Of a stretch of 46,479 nucleotides of DNA, positions 16,255 to 24,419 are shown in pieces; positions within the stretch are counted from its first letter, which is position 1, and every line of letters begins with the position of its first letter. Below the pieces are notes generated by a model. That model had not been told where the DNA came from. It saw nothing but the letters and a program-made list of their open reading frames with translations, and ran no database searches. The stretch is from Streptomyces sp. NRRL S-31 (GTDB taxonomy: Bacteria > Actinomycetota > Actinomycetes > Streptomycetales > Streptomycetaceae): NCBI RefSeq assembly GCF_000718775.1, contig NZ_JOCB01000070.1:1-46479 (forward strand). The letters run 5' to 3'. A program made the translations under genes and the position numbers.

Positions 16255-18110
16255 CGGCGGCCGTGGACATCGCGACGCTGAAGGCCCTGAAGCCCTCCGA
16301 GTACGAGGAGGCGGCCGACGGGTACCGGGCCACGAGTGACATGGCGAGCACCGCCAAGGACACGGTGGAGAACCAGATATCCGCCGGCATCCGCAACCAG
16401 CTCAAGGGCGACGCGGCCGACGCGGCCCTGCGCGAGCTGAAGGAGCTGGGCAAGAACCTCCACTACGTCCAGACCGAGTGCGCGCTGGCCAGTACCGCGC
16501 TGAACGGGTTCGCGTTCGACATGGCCGCCGCGAAGCGGAAGCTGGAGGCGGCCCTGGAGGACGCCAGGGCGGCCGGCTGCACGGTGGGCGCGGATGGCTC
16601 GGTGTCGTTCCCGGCCGGCGGCAAGGAGGTCGACGGCAAGGTACCGGAGGGCGGCACCGTGTCCGCCTCCACCAGCTCGACGGACGCGACGGCGAACGCG
16701 ATCGAGCAGCAGGCCATCCACCAGCACCCCAACCCGAACTTCGGCAAGGCCATCGGCTTCGCGAACCGGATCGGGGACGCGCTGAAGGAGGCCGCGGACG
16801 CGGACGCCAAGTGGGCGCCGAAGCTGCGCGCGCTGAAGGCGGACGACGACCTGACGGTGTCCGGCCGGGACTGGTCCGACGTCAAGAGCGACACGGACGG
16901 CGTCGTGAAGGGGGCCGAGGCCTACGCCCGGTCCCTGCCGAAGCCGCCCAAGGACGGCGCCCCGGAGCTGGTGGCTCAGTGGTGGGCGGACCTGACGGAC
17001 GAGCAGAAGTCGGCCTACATCTCCATGCACCCCGACTCCATCGGTGCCATGGACGGACTCCCCGCCACCGTGCGGGACGAGGCCAACCGTGTGGTGCTGG
17101 ACGAGAGCAGGGCCGCGTACCAGGACAAGCTGGACGCTTGGATGAAGAAAGAGCCCGATCGCTACGCCCCCTACATCAGCCCGGTCACCGGCCTTGAGGT
17201 GAAGGGCGCCCAGATCGAGACGGAAGAATGGAAGGAGTGGAACAAGAAGAAGGAGGAGCTGGAGGGCCGTGTCCGGGGAATGGACGCCATCCAGTCCCGC
17301 TTCGACAGAACCGGGACCGATCATTTGCCCGAGGCCTACCTGCTCGGCTTCGACCCTGAGGGCAAGGGTCATGACGGCAAGGTCATCATCGCCAACGGGA
17401 ACCCGGACACCGCCGACCACACCGGCATCTACGTCCCCGGCACGGGAACCTTGCTGCAGGACATCGATAAGGACATGGGCCGAGGTGAGATCCTCTGGCA
17501 CGAGACCAATCGGTACGCACAAGGGCAGAAGGTCTCCACCATCACCTGGTTCGACTACGACGCGCCTCTGCAGGCGAAGCCCTTCGAGAAGGGCGGCGGC
17601 CTGTTCCCGGAGGCGATGTCGGACGAATGGGCGGCCAAGGGCGGACCAGGGCTGTCGCACTTCCTCGACGGCAACCTCGAAGCACACAGGATGGCGTCCG
17701 GCAACACCAACCTGGGGCACACCACCCTGATGGGACACAGCTACGGCACCACGCTCATCGGCGACGCGGCGAAGTCGCGGGGCATGCTCGAAGGGGGGCT
17801 GCCGGTGAACGACGTCATCGCGGTGGGCAGCCCCGGCATGCAGGCGAAGCACGCTGCTGACCTCGGCATCCCACAGGGGCACATGTGGGCGGAGAAGGGA
17901 GGCGGCAACGACGCGGCGGTGCGGATCGGGGGGAAGTACCTCGCCGGCCTCGGTGACGACTGGACGATCCCGACCGATCCGGAGTTCGGTGCCAACATCA
18001 TGGAGTCGGACGCCGATGACCACGGCGCCTTCTGGGACGAGGGTTCGACGAGCCTGCGCAACCAGGCCCTCGTGATGGCAGGCCAGTACGACAAGGTGAC
18101 TCTTGAATAA
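16251..18110 (+). CDS. DUF1023-type alpha/beta hydrolase with long helical N-terminus
   Basis: A 619-aa protein. Residues 1-about 280 are helical and charged (LKALKPSEYEEAADGYRATSD, KELGKNLHYVQTECALAS), like the N-terminal targeting half of type VII substrates. Residues about 285-600 are a DUF1023 hydrolase with YVPGTGT, the nucleophile elbow MGHSYGTTLIG (Ser 497), IAVGSPGMQAKHA, a likely acid near DWTIPTDPEFG, and a distal DADDHGAFW carrying the catalytic His. It has no Sec signal. Substrates are unknown; lipase or esterase activity is the family expectation. It sits in an operon between an Esx-like protein and lipoproteins, suggesting an exported or surface-held enzyme or effector. AAGGG precedes the GTG start. 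Confidence 0.82.
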   Translation: MTAAVDIATLKALKPSEYEEAADGYRATSDMASTAKDTVENQISAGIRNQLKGDAADAALRELKELGKNLHYVQTECALASTALNGFAFDMAAAKRKLEAALEDARAAGCTVGADGSVSFPAGGKEVDGKVPEGGTVSASTSSTDATANAIEQQAIHQHPNPNFGKAIGFANRIGDALKEAADADAKWAPKLRALKADDDLTVSGRDWSDVKSDTDGVVKGAEAYARSLPKPPKDGAPELVAQWWADLTDEQKSAYISMHPDSIGAMDGLPATVRDEANRVVLDESRAAYQDKLDAWMKKEPDRYAPYISPVTGLEVKGAQIETEEWKEWNKKKEELEGRVRGMDAIQSRFDRTGTDHLPEAYLLGFDPEGKGHDGKVIIANGNPDTADHTGIYVPGTGTLLQDIDKDMGRGEILWHETNRYAQGQKVSTITWFDYDAPLQAKPFEKGGGLFPEAMSDEWAAKGGPGLSHFLDGNLEAHRMASGNTNLGHTTLMGHSYGTTLIGDAAKSRGMLEGGLPVNDVIAVGSPGMQAKHAADLGIPQGHMWAEKGGGNDAAVRIGGKYLAGLGDDWTIPTDPEFGANIMESDADDHGAFWDEGSTSLRNQALVMAGQYDKVTLE

Positions 18111-18642
18111 GAAGTGCGTGACTGTGGTAAGCGCGGCCCTGGCCGCCATCCTCTTGGGAGGCTGCTCTCAGGTGAGCGACGAGAAGGCCGGAAAGAAAGC
18201 TGACGTCCGCGACGAGCAGGCCGTCAAGCAGAGCGTCGAGCAGGCATCCAGCGAGATCCTCGACATCCTGGCGGTGAAGGGCAAGGTCACCCAGCCGGGC
18301 GCCGTGGCCACCTCCTGCACGGCGTATCCGGAGGAGGACGAGGTGCATCGCTTGCGGCACCCGTGGAGCGTCTACGGTGTGCCGGGCGACGATCTCGAAA
18401 AGGCCATGGACCGTCTGCGTGCGCAGCTGCCCGCCAAGGGGTGGAAGATCGTCAAGGACGGCCCCGACAAGAGCCGGGCGAAGCTTCCGCAGATCGTGGC
18501 CAACTCACGCGACGGCCATCTGTCCGCGGACCTCCGCCTGTGGCGGGAGCCCGCCGACAGCAAGCGCTCGTCCATGATCGAGGTCACCGTGGTGTCCGAC
18601 TGCTTCCGGAGCAAGCCCGACGGCACGACCCCGACGCGCTGA
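18103..18642 (+). CDS. Small lipoprotein of the DUF1023 operon (unit 1)
   Basis: A 179-aa protein starting at TTG 18103, overlapping the hydrolase stop by 8 bp, with AAGGTG just upstream. A later GTG at 18118 would still include the signal. The leader is short and hydrophobic and ends LLGGC, a good lipobox. The mature part has a conserved block that recurs twice in the next gene: ILDILAVKGKV, HPWSVYGVPGDDLEKAMDRLRAQLPAKGWKIVKDGPDKS and VVSDCFRSKPDG. It is therefore probably a membrane-anchored extracellular protein. I do not recognise a named family. Being in one operon with the hydrolase, it may be an immunity, docking or chaperone partner, which is a guess. Confidence 0.78.
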   Translation: MNKKCVTVVSAALAAILLGGCSQVSDEKAGKKADVRDEQAVKQSVEQASSEILDILAVKGKVTQPGAVATSCTAYPEEDEVHRLRHPWSVYGVPGDDLEKAMDRLRAQLPAKGWKIVKDGPDKSRAKLPQIVANSRDGHLSADLRLWREPADSKRSSMIEVTVVSDCFRSKPDGTTPTR

Positions 18643-18721
18643 CGGGGCCTGGCCGGCCGGGCCTACCCTGGCCGGCCCCACCACCAACGGCGGTTACCGG
18701 GACCCACGAGAGACCCCCGAC

Positions 18722-19810
18722 GTGAAGATCAAGCTGGGCGTCCTCGCGGCCGCCATGCCCCTTGCACTCACCACCCTCACCGGATGCAGCATGACTGACA
18801 GCGGTTCCGACATCCTCTCCGCTGGCACGAGCACGTCGAGCGACGCCGCAGACGCGGTGGAAGCTGTTTCGAGCGGTATCTACGACCTGATCGGTGTCAA
18901 GGGAAAGACCTCCGACAGCCGGGCGACGGTGACGGAGTGTTCCGGCAAGGACCCGAACACGTACTTCCGGGTCCTGCGCCCGTGGAGCTTCACCCCGGCG
19001 TCCCCCGGCGACCTCGAGGCAGTCATGCAGCGGCTCAGGGAGGCGATGCCGAAGCACGGCTGGAAAATCGTCGAGTACGGGCCGGACACCAGCAAGAACA
19101 AGAACATGAGGCTCACGGCCGACAACGACGCGAAAAGGGCCAGTGTGCACATCATCGAGATGGCGAAGGACAACCCGCCGATGCTGAGCGTGGATGTCGC
19201 CTCCGGTTGCCACCAGGTTCCGGACGGCCGGAAGGTCGAGCACTTTCAGGCGACGGGGCTCAGGAGAACCAGCGACGTGACCTTCAGACAGAGTACGGCG
19301 GCGCTCTGCGCGTCCCTGGCCCTGGCCGCTGTCGCCGGATGCGGGACAACGTTCGCCGGGAAATCCGACGACGTCCCCTCCGTCGGCATCGGCACGTCAC
19401 GGGACGCCGCCGCCAGGACACAGAAGGTGTCCAGCCGGTTGCGCGACCTGATCGGCGTCAAGGGGACGGCCTCCGACGGCAGCCCCGGGGTGCAGGAGTG
19501 CTCGGGCAAGGACCGGGACAGGTACTTCCGGATCTTCCACAAGTGGAGCTTCCACCCCGCGTCGGAGGGCGATCTCGACATCGCCATGCGCAACCTCAAG
19601 CAGGGGATGCCGGGGCGCGGCTGGAAGATCGTCGAGTACGGCCCCGACACCAGCGCCAACAAGAACCTCATGCTCATCGCCGACAGCGAAGCGGAGAAGG
19701 CGGGCGTGCACATCACCCGGATGGCGAAGCGGAACCCCCCCAAGCTGAGCCTCATGGTCGTCTCCGGCTGCTACCGGGTCCCGGACGGCCAGAAGGTCGA
19801 GCACTTCTAG
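18722..19810 (+). CDS. Fused double lipoprotein (units 2 and 3 joined by loss of a stop codon)
   Basis: One 362-aa frame holds two complete lipoproteins. The first (GTG 18722) has a signal ending TLTGC, then GIYDLIGVKGKT, RPWSFTPASPGDLE, HGWKIVEYGPDTSKNKN and VPDGRKVEHF. The second, from about residue 186 (possible internal GTG at 19277), has its own hydrophobic leader and lipobox (LAAVAGCG), then RDLIGVKGTA, HKWSFHPASEGDLD, GWKIVEYGPDTSANKN and VPDGQKVEHF followed by TAG. Where unit 3 ends CACTTCTAG, unit 2 reads CACTTTCAG (19241-19249) and continues in frame. Either the second signal is now internal, possibly as a membrane anchor, or unit 3 is also started at 19277, where GGAG lies upstream. 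All three units are homologous to each other. Confidence 0.8.
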   Translation: MKIKLGVLAAAMPLALTTLTGCSMTDSGSDILSAGTSTSSDAADAVEAVSSGIYDLIGVKGKTSDSRATVTECSGKDPNTYFRVLRPWSFTPASPGDLEAVMQRLREAMPKHGWKIVEYGPDTSKNKNMRLTADNDAKRASVHIIEMAKDNPPMLSVDVASGCHQVPDGRKVEHFQATGLRRTSDVTFRQSTAALCASLALAAVAGCGTTFAGKSDDVPSVGIGTSRDAAARTQKVSSRLRDLIGVKGTASDGSPGVQECSGKDRDRYFRIFHKWSFHPASEGDLDIAMRNLKQGMPGRGWKIVEYGPDTSANKNLMLIADSEAEKAGVHITRMAKRNPPKLSLMVVSGCYRVPDGQKVEHF

Positions 19811-19839
19811 CCGGCCGTCCCGGCGGGACCCGGACGCGT

Positions 19840-19879
19840 GGCCGTGGGCCGTCGAGCGTCCGTCCGACGGCCCACGGCC
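19840..19879 (+). terminator. Strong hairpin after the lipoprotein operon
   Basis: A perfect 15-bp stem (GGCCGTGGGCCGTCG with its complement) and 10-nt loop, 30 bp past the stop. The rest of the 315-bp gap to 20126 holds no gene; two GTTGATC copies (20068 and 20083, 15 bp apart) lie near its end. Confidence 0.75.
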
Positions 19880-20125
19880 GACTGCCGCGCCGCGCGCCCG
19901 CTCCCGGGACCCCGGGCCACCCGGGTGGTCCGTTTCGTGGACATGGCGCGCGTGACCAGGGTGATGCGTGGTATCCGTGGAAGGAGGAAAACAGAGGTTG
20001 TACCCACCACAGTCCGCCGCCAAGCGTCCGCCGGTCAGATTTTCGTCCCCTAACGGGCTGAACTTTTGTTGATCGAGGGGTAGTTGATCAGTGGGCGTCC
20101 TACCCTTCAGAGGGTGAAGCAATTG

Positions 20126-21361
20126 ATGTCCCTAGAGTCCGAGGCCGGCCTCCCGGGTGATGTGCTCCCCGGCGTGCTGAGCGAGTCCCTGCACGCCGAA
20201 CTCGTCGCGTTCCGTCGCGACTTGCACATGCATCCCGAGCTGGGCAACCAGGAGTTCCGTACGACCGCCGCGATCAAGGAGCGGCTGGAGCGGGCCGGGC
20301 TCAGGCCACGCGTCCTGCGCACCGGGACCGGACTCGTCTGTGACATCGGGCTCGCCGAGGGTGAGCGGCCGGACGAGCCGATGCTCGCGCTGCGCGCCGA
20401 CATCGACGCCCTGCCCATCCCGGACACCAAGACCGAGTGCTCCTACCGCTCCACCGTGCCCGACCGCGCCCACGCCTGCGGTCACGACGTGCACACCACC
20501 GTCGTCCTCGGCGCCGGACTGGTCCTCGCCGACCTGCACGCCAAGGGCCTGCTGCCCCGCCCGGTGCGGCTGGTCTTCCAGCCCGCCGAGGAGGTGCTGC
20601 CCGGCGGCGCCCTGGACGCCATCGCGGACGGCGCGCTGGCCGACGTGGGCCGCATCCTCGCCGTGCACTGCGACCCCCGGGTGGACGCCGGCCGGGTCGG
20701 GCTGCGGCAGGGGCCGATCACCAGCGCCTGCGACCGGCTGGAGATCGCGCTCGACGGCCCCGGAGGGCACACCGCCCGCCCCCACCTGACCACCGACCTG
20801 GTCACCGCCGCCGCCCGGGTCGCCGTCGACGTCCCGGCGCTGATCGGCCGCCGGGTCGACACCCGCGCCGGGCTCGCCGTCACCTGGGGCCGGATCGAGT
20901 CCGGGCACGCCCCGAACGTGGTCCCGCAGCACGCCGAACTCTCCGGGACCGTGCGCTGCCTCGACCTGGACGCCTGGCGACAGGCCCCCGACATCGTGCA
21001 CGCGGCCATCGACGAGGTCGCCACCCTGCACCGGGCCAAGTTCGAGATCAACTACATGCGCGGGGTGCCGCCCGTCGTCAACGACCGGGAGTCCACCGAC
21101 CTCCTCCGCCGTGCCATGGTCGCCCGGCGCGGTATGAAGTCCGTCGAGAGCACCGAGCAGAGCCTCGGCGGCGAGGACTTCTCCTGGTACCTGGAGCACG
21201 TGCCCGGCGCGCTGGCCCGGCTCGGGGTGCGCAGGCCCGGCGAGCGGACGGTGCGCGATCTCCACCAGGGCGACTTCGACGCCGACGAGCACGCGATCAC
21301 GGTCGGCGTGGAGATGTTCACCGCGGCCGCCTTCCTGGACACGGCCGCGACGCAGAGCTGA
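20126..21361 (+). CDS. M20 family amidohydrolase (IAA-Leu resistance-type peptidase/aminoacylase)
   Basis: A 411-aa metal-dependent amidohydrolase: FRRDLHMHPELGNQEFRT (N-terminal metal His region), LALRADIDALPI, HACGHDVHTTVVLGAG (HxCGHD metal site), LVFQPAEEVLPGGA, the dimerisation domain with GPGGHTARPH, and late SLGGEDFSWYLEHVPG. These motifs match M20D amidohydrolases that cut N-acyl or amino-acid conjugates; the true substrate is unknown. ATG at 20126 was chosen, preceded by AGAGGGTGA; GTG at 20114 is the alternative. It lies between two terminators (19840 and 21367), so it is probably monocistronic. Confidence 0.9.
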   Translation: MSLESEAGLPGDVLPGVLSESLHAELVAFRRDLHMHPELGNQEFRTTAAIKERLERAGLRPRVLRTGTGLVCDIGLAEGERPDEPMLALRADIDALPIPDTKTECSYRSTVPDRAHACGHDVHTTVVLGAGLVLADLHAKGLLPRPVRLVFQPAEEVLPGGALDAIADGALADVGRILAVHCDPRVDAGRVGLRQGPITSACDRLEIALDGPGGHTARPHLTTDLVTAAARVAVDVPALIGRRVDTRAGLAVTWGRIESGHAPNVVPQHAELSGTVRCLDLDAWRQAPDIVHAAIDEVATLHRAKFEINYMRGVPPVVNDRESTDLLRRAMVARRGMKSVESTEQSLGGEDFSWYLEHVPGALARLGVRRPGERTVRDLHQGDFDADEHAITVGVEMFTAAAFLDTAATQS

Positions 21362-21366
21362 ACGGG

Positions 21367-21387
21367 CGGCCCCCGCGGGGGCCGTTT
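21367..21387 (+). terminator. GC-rich hairpin with TTT after the amidohydrolase gene
   Basis: CGGCCC pairs with GGGCCG around a small GC loop and is followed by TTT, 5 bp past the stop. Confidence 0.7.
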
Positions 21388-21521
21388 CCCGGCCTGTGCA
21401 ACACGAAAGCAAGCCATTCGCATACTGTCCGCAACATTGCCGTGAGAAGAGTCGGAGTCCGAGTTCAGACGCTGTTTGCCTCGAATCGATAACGGCTTCC
21501 CGAGAGGGTTTTTTGCGACAT

Positions 21522-21533
21522 CTACGCGCGTTA
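21522..21533. promoter_or_regulatory. Candidate nucleoside-regulon operator upstream of bmp (CTACGCGCGTTA)
   Basis: It matches CTACGCGCGTAG at ten of twelve positions. It lies 104 bp before the bmp start and overlaps a -10-like TACGAT (21532-21537), with TTGCGA shortly upstream. Exact copies sit before add and deoC. Confidence 0.65.
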
Positions 21534-21637
21534 CGATGCCGCGAAGCCGACGCCGTTGGGGTGTCTCGGCTGGGGCACCGGCAGGGTGCTCCCATCAAGC
21601 GCCGACAGGCGCTCAGGTCAGGTGAAGGAGCCTTCCC

Positions 21638-22690
21638 GTGCGCCGGGTAGCCAAGCTTTCCGCTGCGTGTATCGCATCCGCAGCACTCGCACTGACTGCC
21701 ACTGCCTGTGGCAGCACCTCCTCCGACAACGAGGGTTCGTCGCCCTCCGGCGACGGCAAGGGTGTCAAGATCGGTCTCGCCTTCGACGTCGGCGGCCGTG
21801 GTGACCGCTCCTTCAACGACTCCGCCGCGCGCGGTGCCGACCAGGCGAAGAAGGAGTTCAGCGGCGACATCAAGGAGCTGACCGCGAAGACCTCGGACAC
21901 CGAGGCGGACCGCGAGCAGCGCCTGTCGGACCTGGCGGAGGCGGGCTACAACCCGATCGTCGGCGTCGGCTACGCCTACGCGGCCTCCATGACCAAGGTC
22001 GCCGCGAAGTACCCCAAGACCAGCTTCGGCATCGTCGACTCGGTCGTCGAGGGCAAGAACGTCGACAGCATCAACTTCACCGAGGAGCAGGGCTCCTACC
22101 TGGCCGGTGTCGCCGCCGCGCTGAAGACCAAGTCGAAGCACGTCGGCTTCGTCGGCGGTGTCGACGTCCCGCTGATCAAGAAGTTCGAGGCGGGTTACGT
22201 CCAGGGCGTCAAGGACACCAACCCGAAGATCAAGGTCGACACGCAGTACCTGTCGCACGGCTCGGACACCTCCGGCTTCGCCAGCCCCGACAAGGGCAAG
22301 GAGGCCGCGCAGGGCATGCTGGACAACGGCGCCGACGTCATCTACACGGCGGCCGGCTCCTCCGGCAACGGCGCGATCGAGGCCGTGGCGGGCAAGAAGG
22401 GCGCCTGGGCCATCGGCGTGGACTCGGACCAGTACAACATCCCGGGTCTGGCCAAGTACAAGAACTCGATCCTGACCTCGATGGTCAAGAACGTCGACGT
22501 CGGTGTCTACGACTTCGTGAAGTCGGTCCACGAGGGCAAGCCGCTGGCCGGCACCAACGTCTACTCGCTGGCCAAGGACGGCGTGAAGCTCTCCACCAGC
22601 GGCGGCTTCATCAACGACATCCAGAGCAAGCTGGACGAGGCCAAGAAGAAGATCATCGACGGTTCGATCAAGGTCAAGACCACTCCGTGA
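21638..22690 (+). CDS. BMP-family nucleoside-binding lipoprotein
   Basis: A 350-aa substrate-binding protein of the BMP/PnrA family. The signal MRRVAKLSAACIASAALAL ends in TATAC, placing the lipidated Cys at residue 24. The mature protein has GLAFDVGGRGDRSFNDSAARG (family signature), GVGYAYAASMTKVA, FVGGVDVPLIKKFEAGYVQG, VIYTAAGSSGNGAIEA and AIGVDSDQYN. The Phe and Asp residues in these blocks normally stack and hydrogen-bond the nucleoside. AAGGAG lies 7 nt before the GTG start. Upstream is the regulon palindrome at 21522. A 15-bp hairpin follows the gene, so it may be more abundant than the ABC transporter encoded next, as expected for a binding protein. Confidence 0.93.
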   Translation: MRRVAKLSAACIASAALALTATACGSTSSDNEGSSPSGDGKGVKIGLAFDVGGRGDRSFNDSAARGADQAKKEFSGDIKELTAKTSDTEADREQRLSDLAEAGYNPIVGVGYAYAASMTKVAAKYPKTSFGIVDSVVEGKNVDSINFTEEQGSYLAGVAAALKTKSKHVGFVGGVDVPLIKKFEAGYVQGVKDTNPKIKVDTQYLSHGSDTSGFASPDKGKEAAQGMLDNGADVIYTAAGSSGNGAIEAVAGKKGAWAIGVDSDQYNIPGLAKYKNSILTSMVKNVDVGVYDFVKSVHEGKPLAGTNVYSLAKDGVKLSTSGGFINDIQSKLDEAKKKIIDGSIKVKTTP

Positions 22691-22712
22691 CCTGACGGGT
22701 CCGACGGACCCA

Positions 22713-22754
22713 GGCTCGGCGCGGGGGCACATCCCATGCCCCCCGCGCCGAGCC
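22713..22754 (+). terminator. 15-bp hairpin between bmp and the ABC operon
   Basis: GGCTCGGCGCGGGGG pairs perfectly with its complement across a 12-nt loop, 22 bp after the bmp stop. A smaller hairpin (GGGTCC/GGACCC) precedes it at 22697-22711. It can end bmp transcripts or protect their 3' end. Confidence 0.8.
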
Positions 22755-22771
22755 ATAACAATGTGTCAACT

Positions 22772-22783
22772 CTACGCGTGTAG
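22772..22783. promoter_or_regulatory. Candidate nucleoside-regulon operator upstream of the ABC operon (CTACGCGTGTAG)
   Basis: It differs at one position from CTACGCGCGTAG. It lies 88 bp before the ABC ATPase start, directly after the bmp terminator. Confidence 0.7.
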
Positions 22784-22859
22784 CACGGAGTTGCCGCGCT
22801 AGCGTCGCCGACGCCTGCCACCTCCCCCACGCAGCCCCTTCCTCCGAGGAGAGTGCGCC

Positions 22860-24419
22860 ATCAACGCGTCCAGCCCTCCCGCTGCCGTCGAACTGCGCGG
22901 CATCACCAAGCGTTTCCCCGGCGTCGTCGCCAACCGCGACATCGACATCACGGTCCGTTCGGGCACCGTCCACGCCCTGTGCGGCGAGAACGGCGCCGGC
23001 AAGTCCACCCTGATGAAGATCCTCTACGGCATGCAGCAGCCGGACGAGGGCACGATCACGGTCAACGGCGAGCAGGTCGTCCTGCACAACCCCGGCGACG
23101 CCATCACCCGCGGCATCGGCATGGTGCACCAGCACTTCATGCTCGCCGACAACCTCACCGTGCTGGAGAACGTCGTCCTCGGCGCGGAGAAGCTGTACGG
23201 CATCGGGGGCAGGGCCCGCGCCAAAATCAACGAGATCTCGGACGCGTACAGCCTGAACGTCCGGCCCGACGTCCTCGTGGAGGAGCTGGGTGTCGCCGAC
23301 CGCCAGCGCGTGGAGATCCTCAAGGTCCTCTACCGCGGCGCCCGCACCCTCATCCTCGACGAGCCGACCGCCGTGCTCGTGCCGCAGGAGGTCGACGCGC
23401 TCTTCGACAACCTGCGCGAGCTGAAGGCCGAGGGCCTCACCGTCATCTTCATCTCCCACAAGCTGGGCGAGGTGCTCTCGGTCGCCGACGAGATCACCGT
23501 GATCCGGCGCGGCACCACCGTCGGCACGGTCGAGCCGCGCGGCACCACCCCCAGGCAGCTCGCCGAGCTGATGGTCGGCAGCGAGCTGCCCACCCCGGAG
23601 ACCGAGGAGTCCACGGTCACGGACGTCCCGATGCTGAGGCTGGACGGCCTGCGTCTGGCGCAGACCGACCTCGACGGCGTCGAGCGGATCATCCTGGACG
23701 ACATCTCCCTCACCATCCACAAGGGCGAGGTCCTCGGCATAGCCGGTGTGGAGGGCAACGGCCAGTCCGAACTGGTCGAGGCGATCATGGGCATGCGGCA
23801 GCTCGACGCCGGTGTCATCACGCTCGACGGCACCGACATCTCCCGCACCCCCACCCGCGACCGCCGCCAGGCCGGCATCGGCTACGTCCCCGAGGACCGC
23901 CACCGCCACGGCCTGCTGCTGGAGGCGCCGCTGTGGGAGAACCGCATCCTCGGCCATGTCACCGAGAGGCCGAACTCGCGCGGCGGACTGCTCGACATCA
24001 AGGCGGCCCGCGCCGACACCGAGCGGATCGTGCAGGCGTACGACGTCCGCACCCCCGGCATCGACGTGACCGCGGCCTCGCTGTCCGGCGGCAACCAGCA
24101 GAAGCTGATCGTCGGCCGCGAGATGAGCCACGACCCCAAGCTGCTGATCGCCGCCCACCCCACCCGCGGTGTGGACGTCGGCGCCCAGGCGGCCATCTGG
24201 GACCACATCCGCGAGGCCCGCCGCGAGGGTCTGGCCGTACTGCTGATCTCCGCCGACCTGGACGAGCTGATCGGCCTCTCCGACACCCTGCGGGTGATGT
24301 ACCGCGGCCGTCTGGTCGCCGACGCCGACCCCGCCACCATCACCCCCGAACAGCTGGGCTCCGCCATGACGGGTGCGGCCACCGGCCACCTGGAGCACAC
24401 AGAGGACGACGAGCGATGA
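22860..24419 (+). CDS. Nucleoside ABC transporter ATPase with two nucleotide-binding domains (apparent ATC start)
   Basis: A 519-aa double ATPase of the simple-sugar/nucleoside type. NBD1 has [16 protein letters not shown], Walker [10 protein letters not shown], signature [11 protein letters not shown] and Walker [13 protein letters not shown]2 has a degenerate Walker A (GVEGNGQSE), signature LSGGNQQK and [12 protein letters not shown], where the usual acidic catalytic residue is absent, as in related nucleoside exporters and importers. The conserved N-terminus is read in frame only back to 22860, where the codon is ATC ([14 protein letters not shown]). GAGGAGAG lies 8 nt before it. No in-frame ATG, GTG or TTG exists between the TAG at 22800 and the Walker A region; the first ATG (23013) would delete Walker A. 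The stop overlaps the permease start (ATGA). Confidence 0.9.
   Translation: MNASSPPAAVELRGITKRFPGVVANRDIDITVRSGTVHALCGENGAGKSTLMKILYGMQQPDEGTITVNGEQVVLHNPGDAITRGIGMVHQHFMLADNLTVLENVVLGAEKLYGIGGRARAKINEISDAYSLNVRPDVLVEELGVADRQRVEILKVLYRGARTLILDEPTAVLVPQEVDALFDNLRELKAEGLTVIFISHKLGEVLSVADEITVIRRGTTVGTVEPRGTTPRQLAELMVGSELPTPETEESTVTDVPMLRLDGLRLAQTDLDGVERIILDDISLTIHKGEVLGIAGVEGNGQSELVEAIMGMRQLDAGVITLDGTDISRTPTRDRRQAGIGYVPEDRHRHGLLLEAPLWENRILGHVTERPNSRGGLLDIKAARADTERIVQAYDVRTPGIDVTAASLSGGNQQKLIVGREMSHDPKLLIAAHPTRGVDVGAQAAIWDHIREARREGLAVLLISADLDELIGLSDTLRVMYRGRLVADADPATITPEQLGSAMTGAATGHLEHTEDDER

Noticed and set aside
15735..18149. Long open frame on the minus strand opposite the Esx-like and DUF1023 genes
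   Set aside because: Arg/Val/Leu-biased shadow of high-GC codons; the plus strand carries clear family motifs and start-stop coupling.
20068..20089. Two GTTGATC copies as a promoter or regulator site before the amidohydrolase
   Set aside because: Short, and neither copy gives a correctly spaced -35/-10 pair; mentioned only as context.
20132..22756. Very long minus-strand open frame opposite the amidohydrolase and bmp genes
   Set aside because: Antisense to two well-identified genes, low-complexity Val/Asp/Gly composition, no domain; artefact of third-position GC.
22853..24415. GTG start at 22853 opening a frame through the ABC ATPase region into the permease
   Set aside because: The product before 24416 is His/Arg-rich nonsense; the ATPase motifs lie in another frame and the permease has its own ATG.
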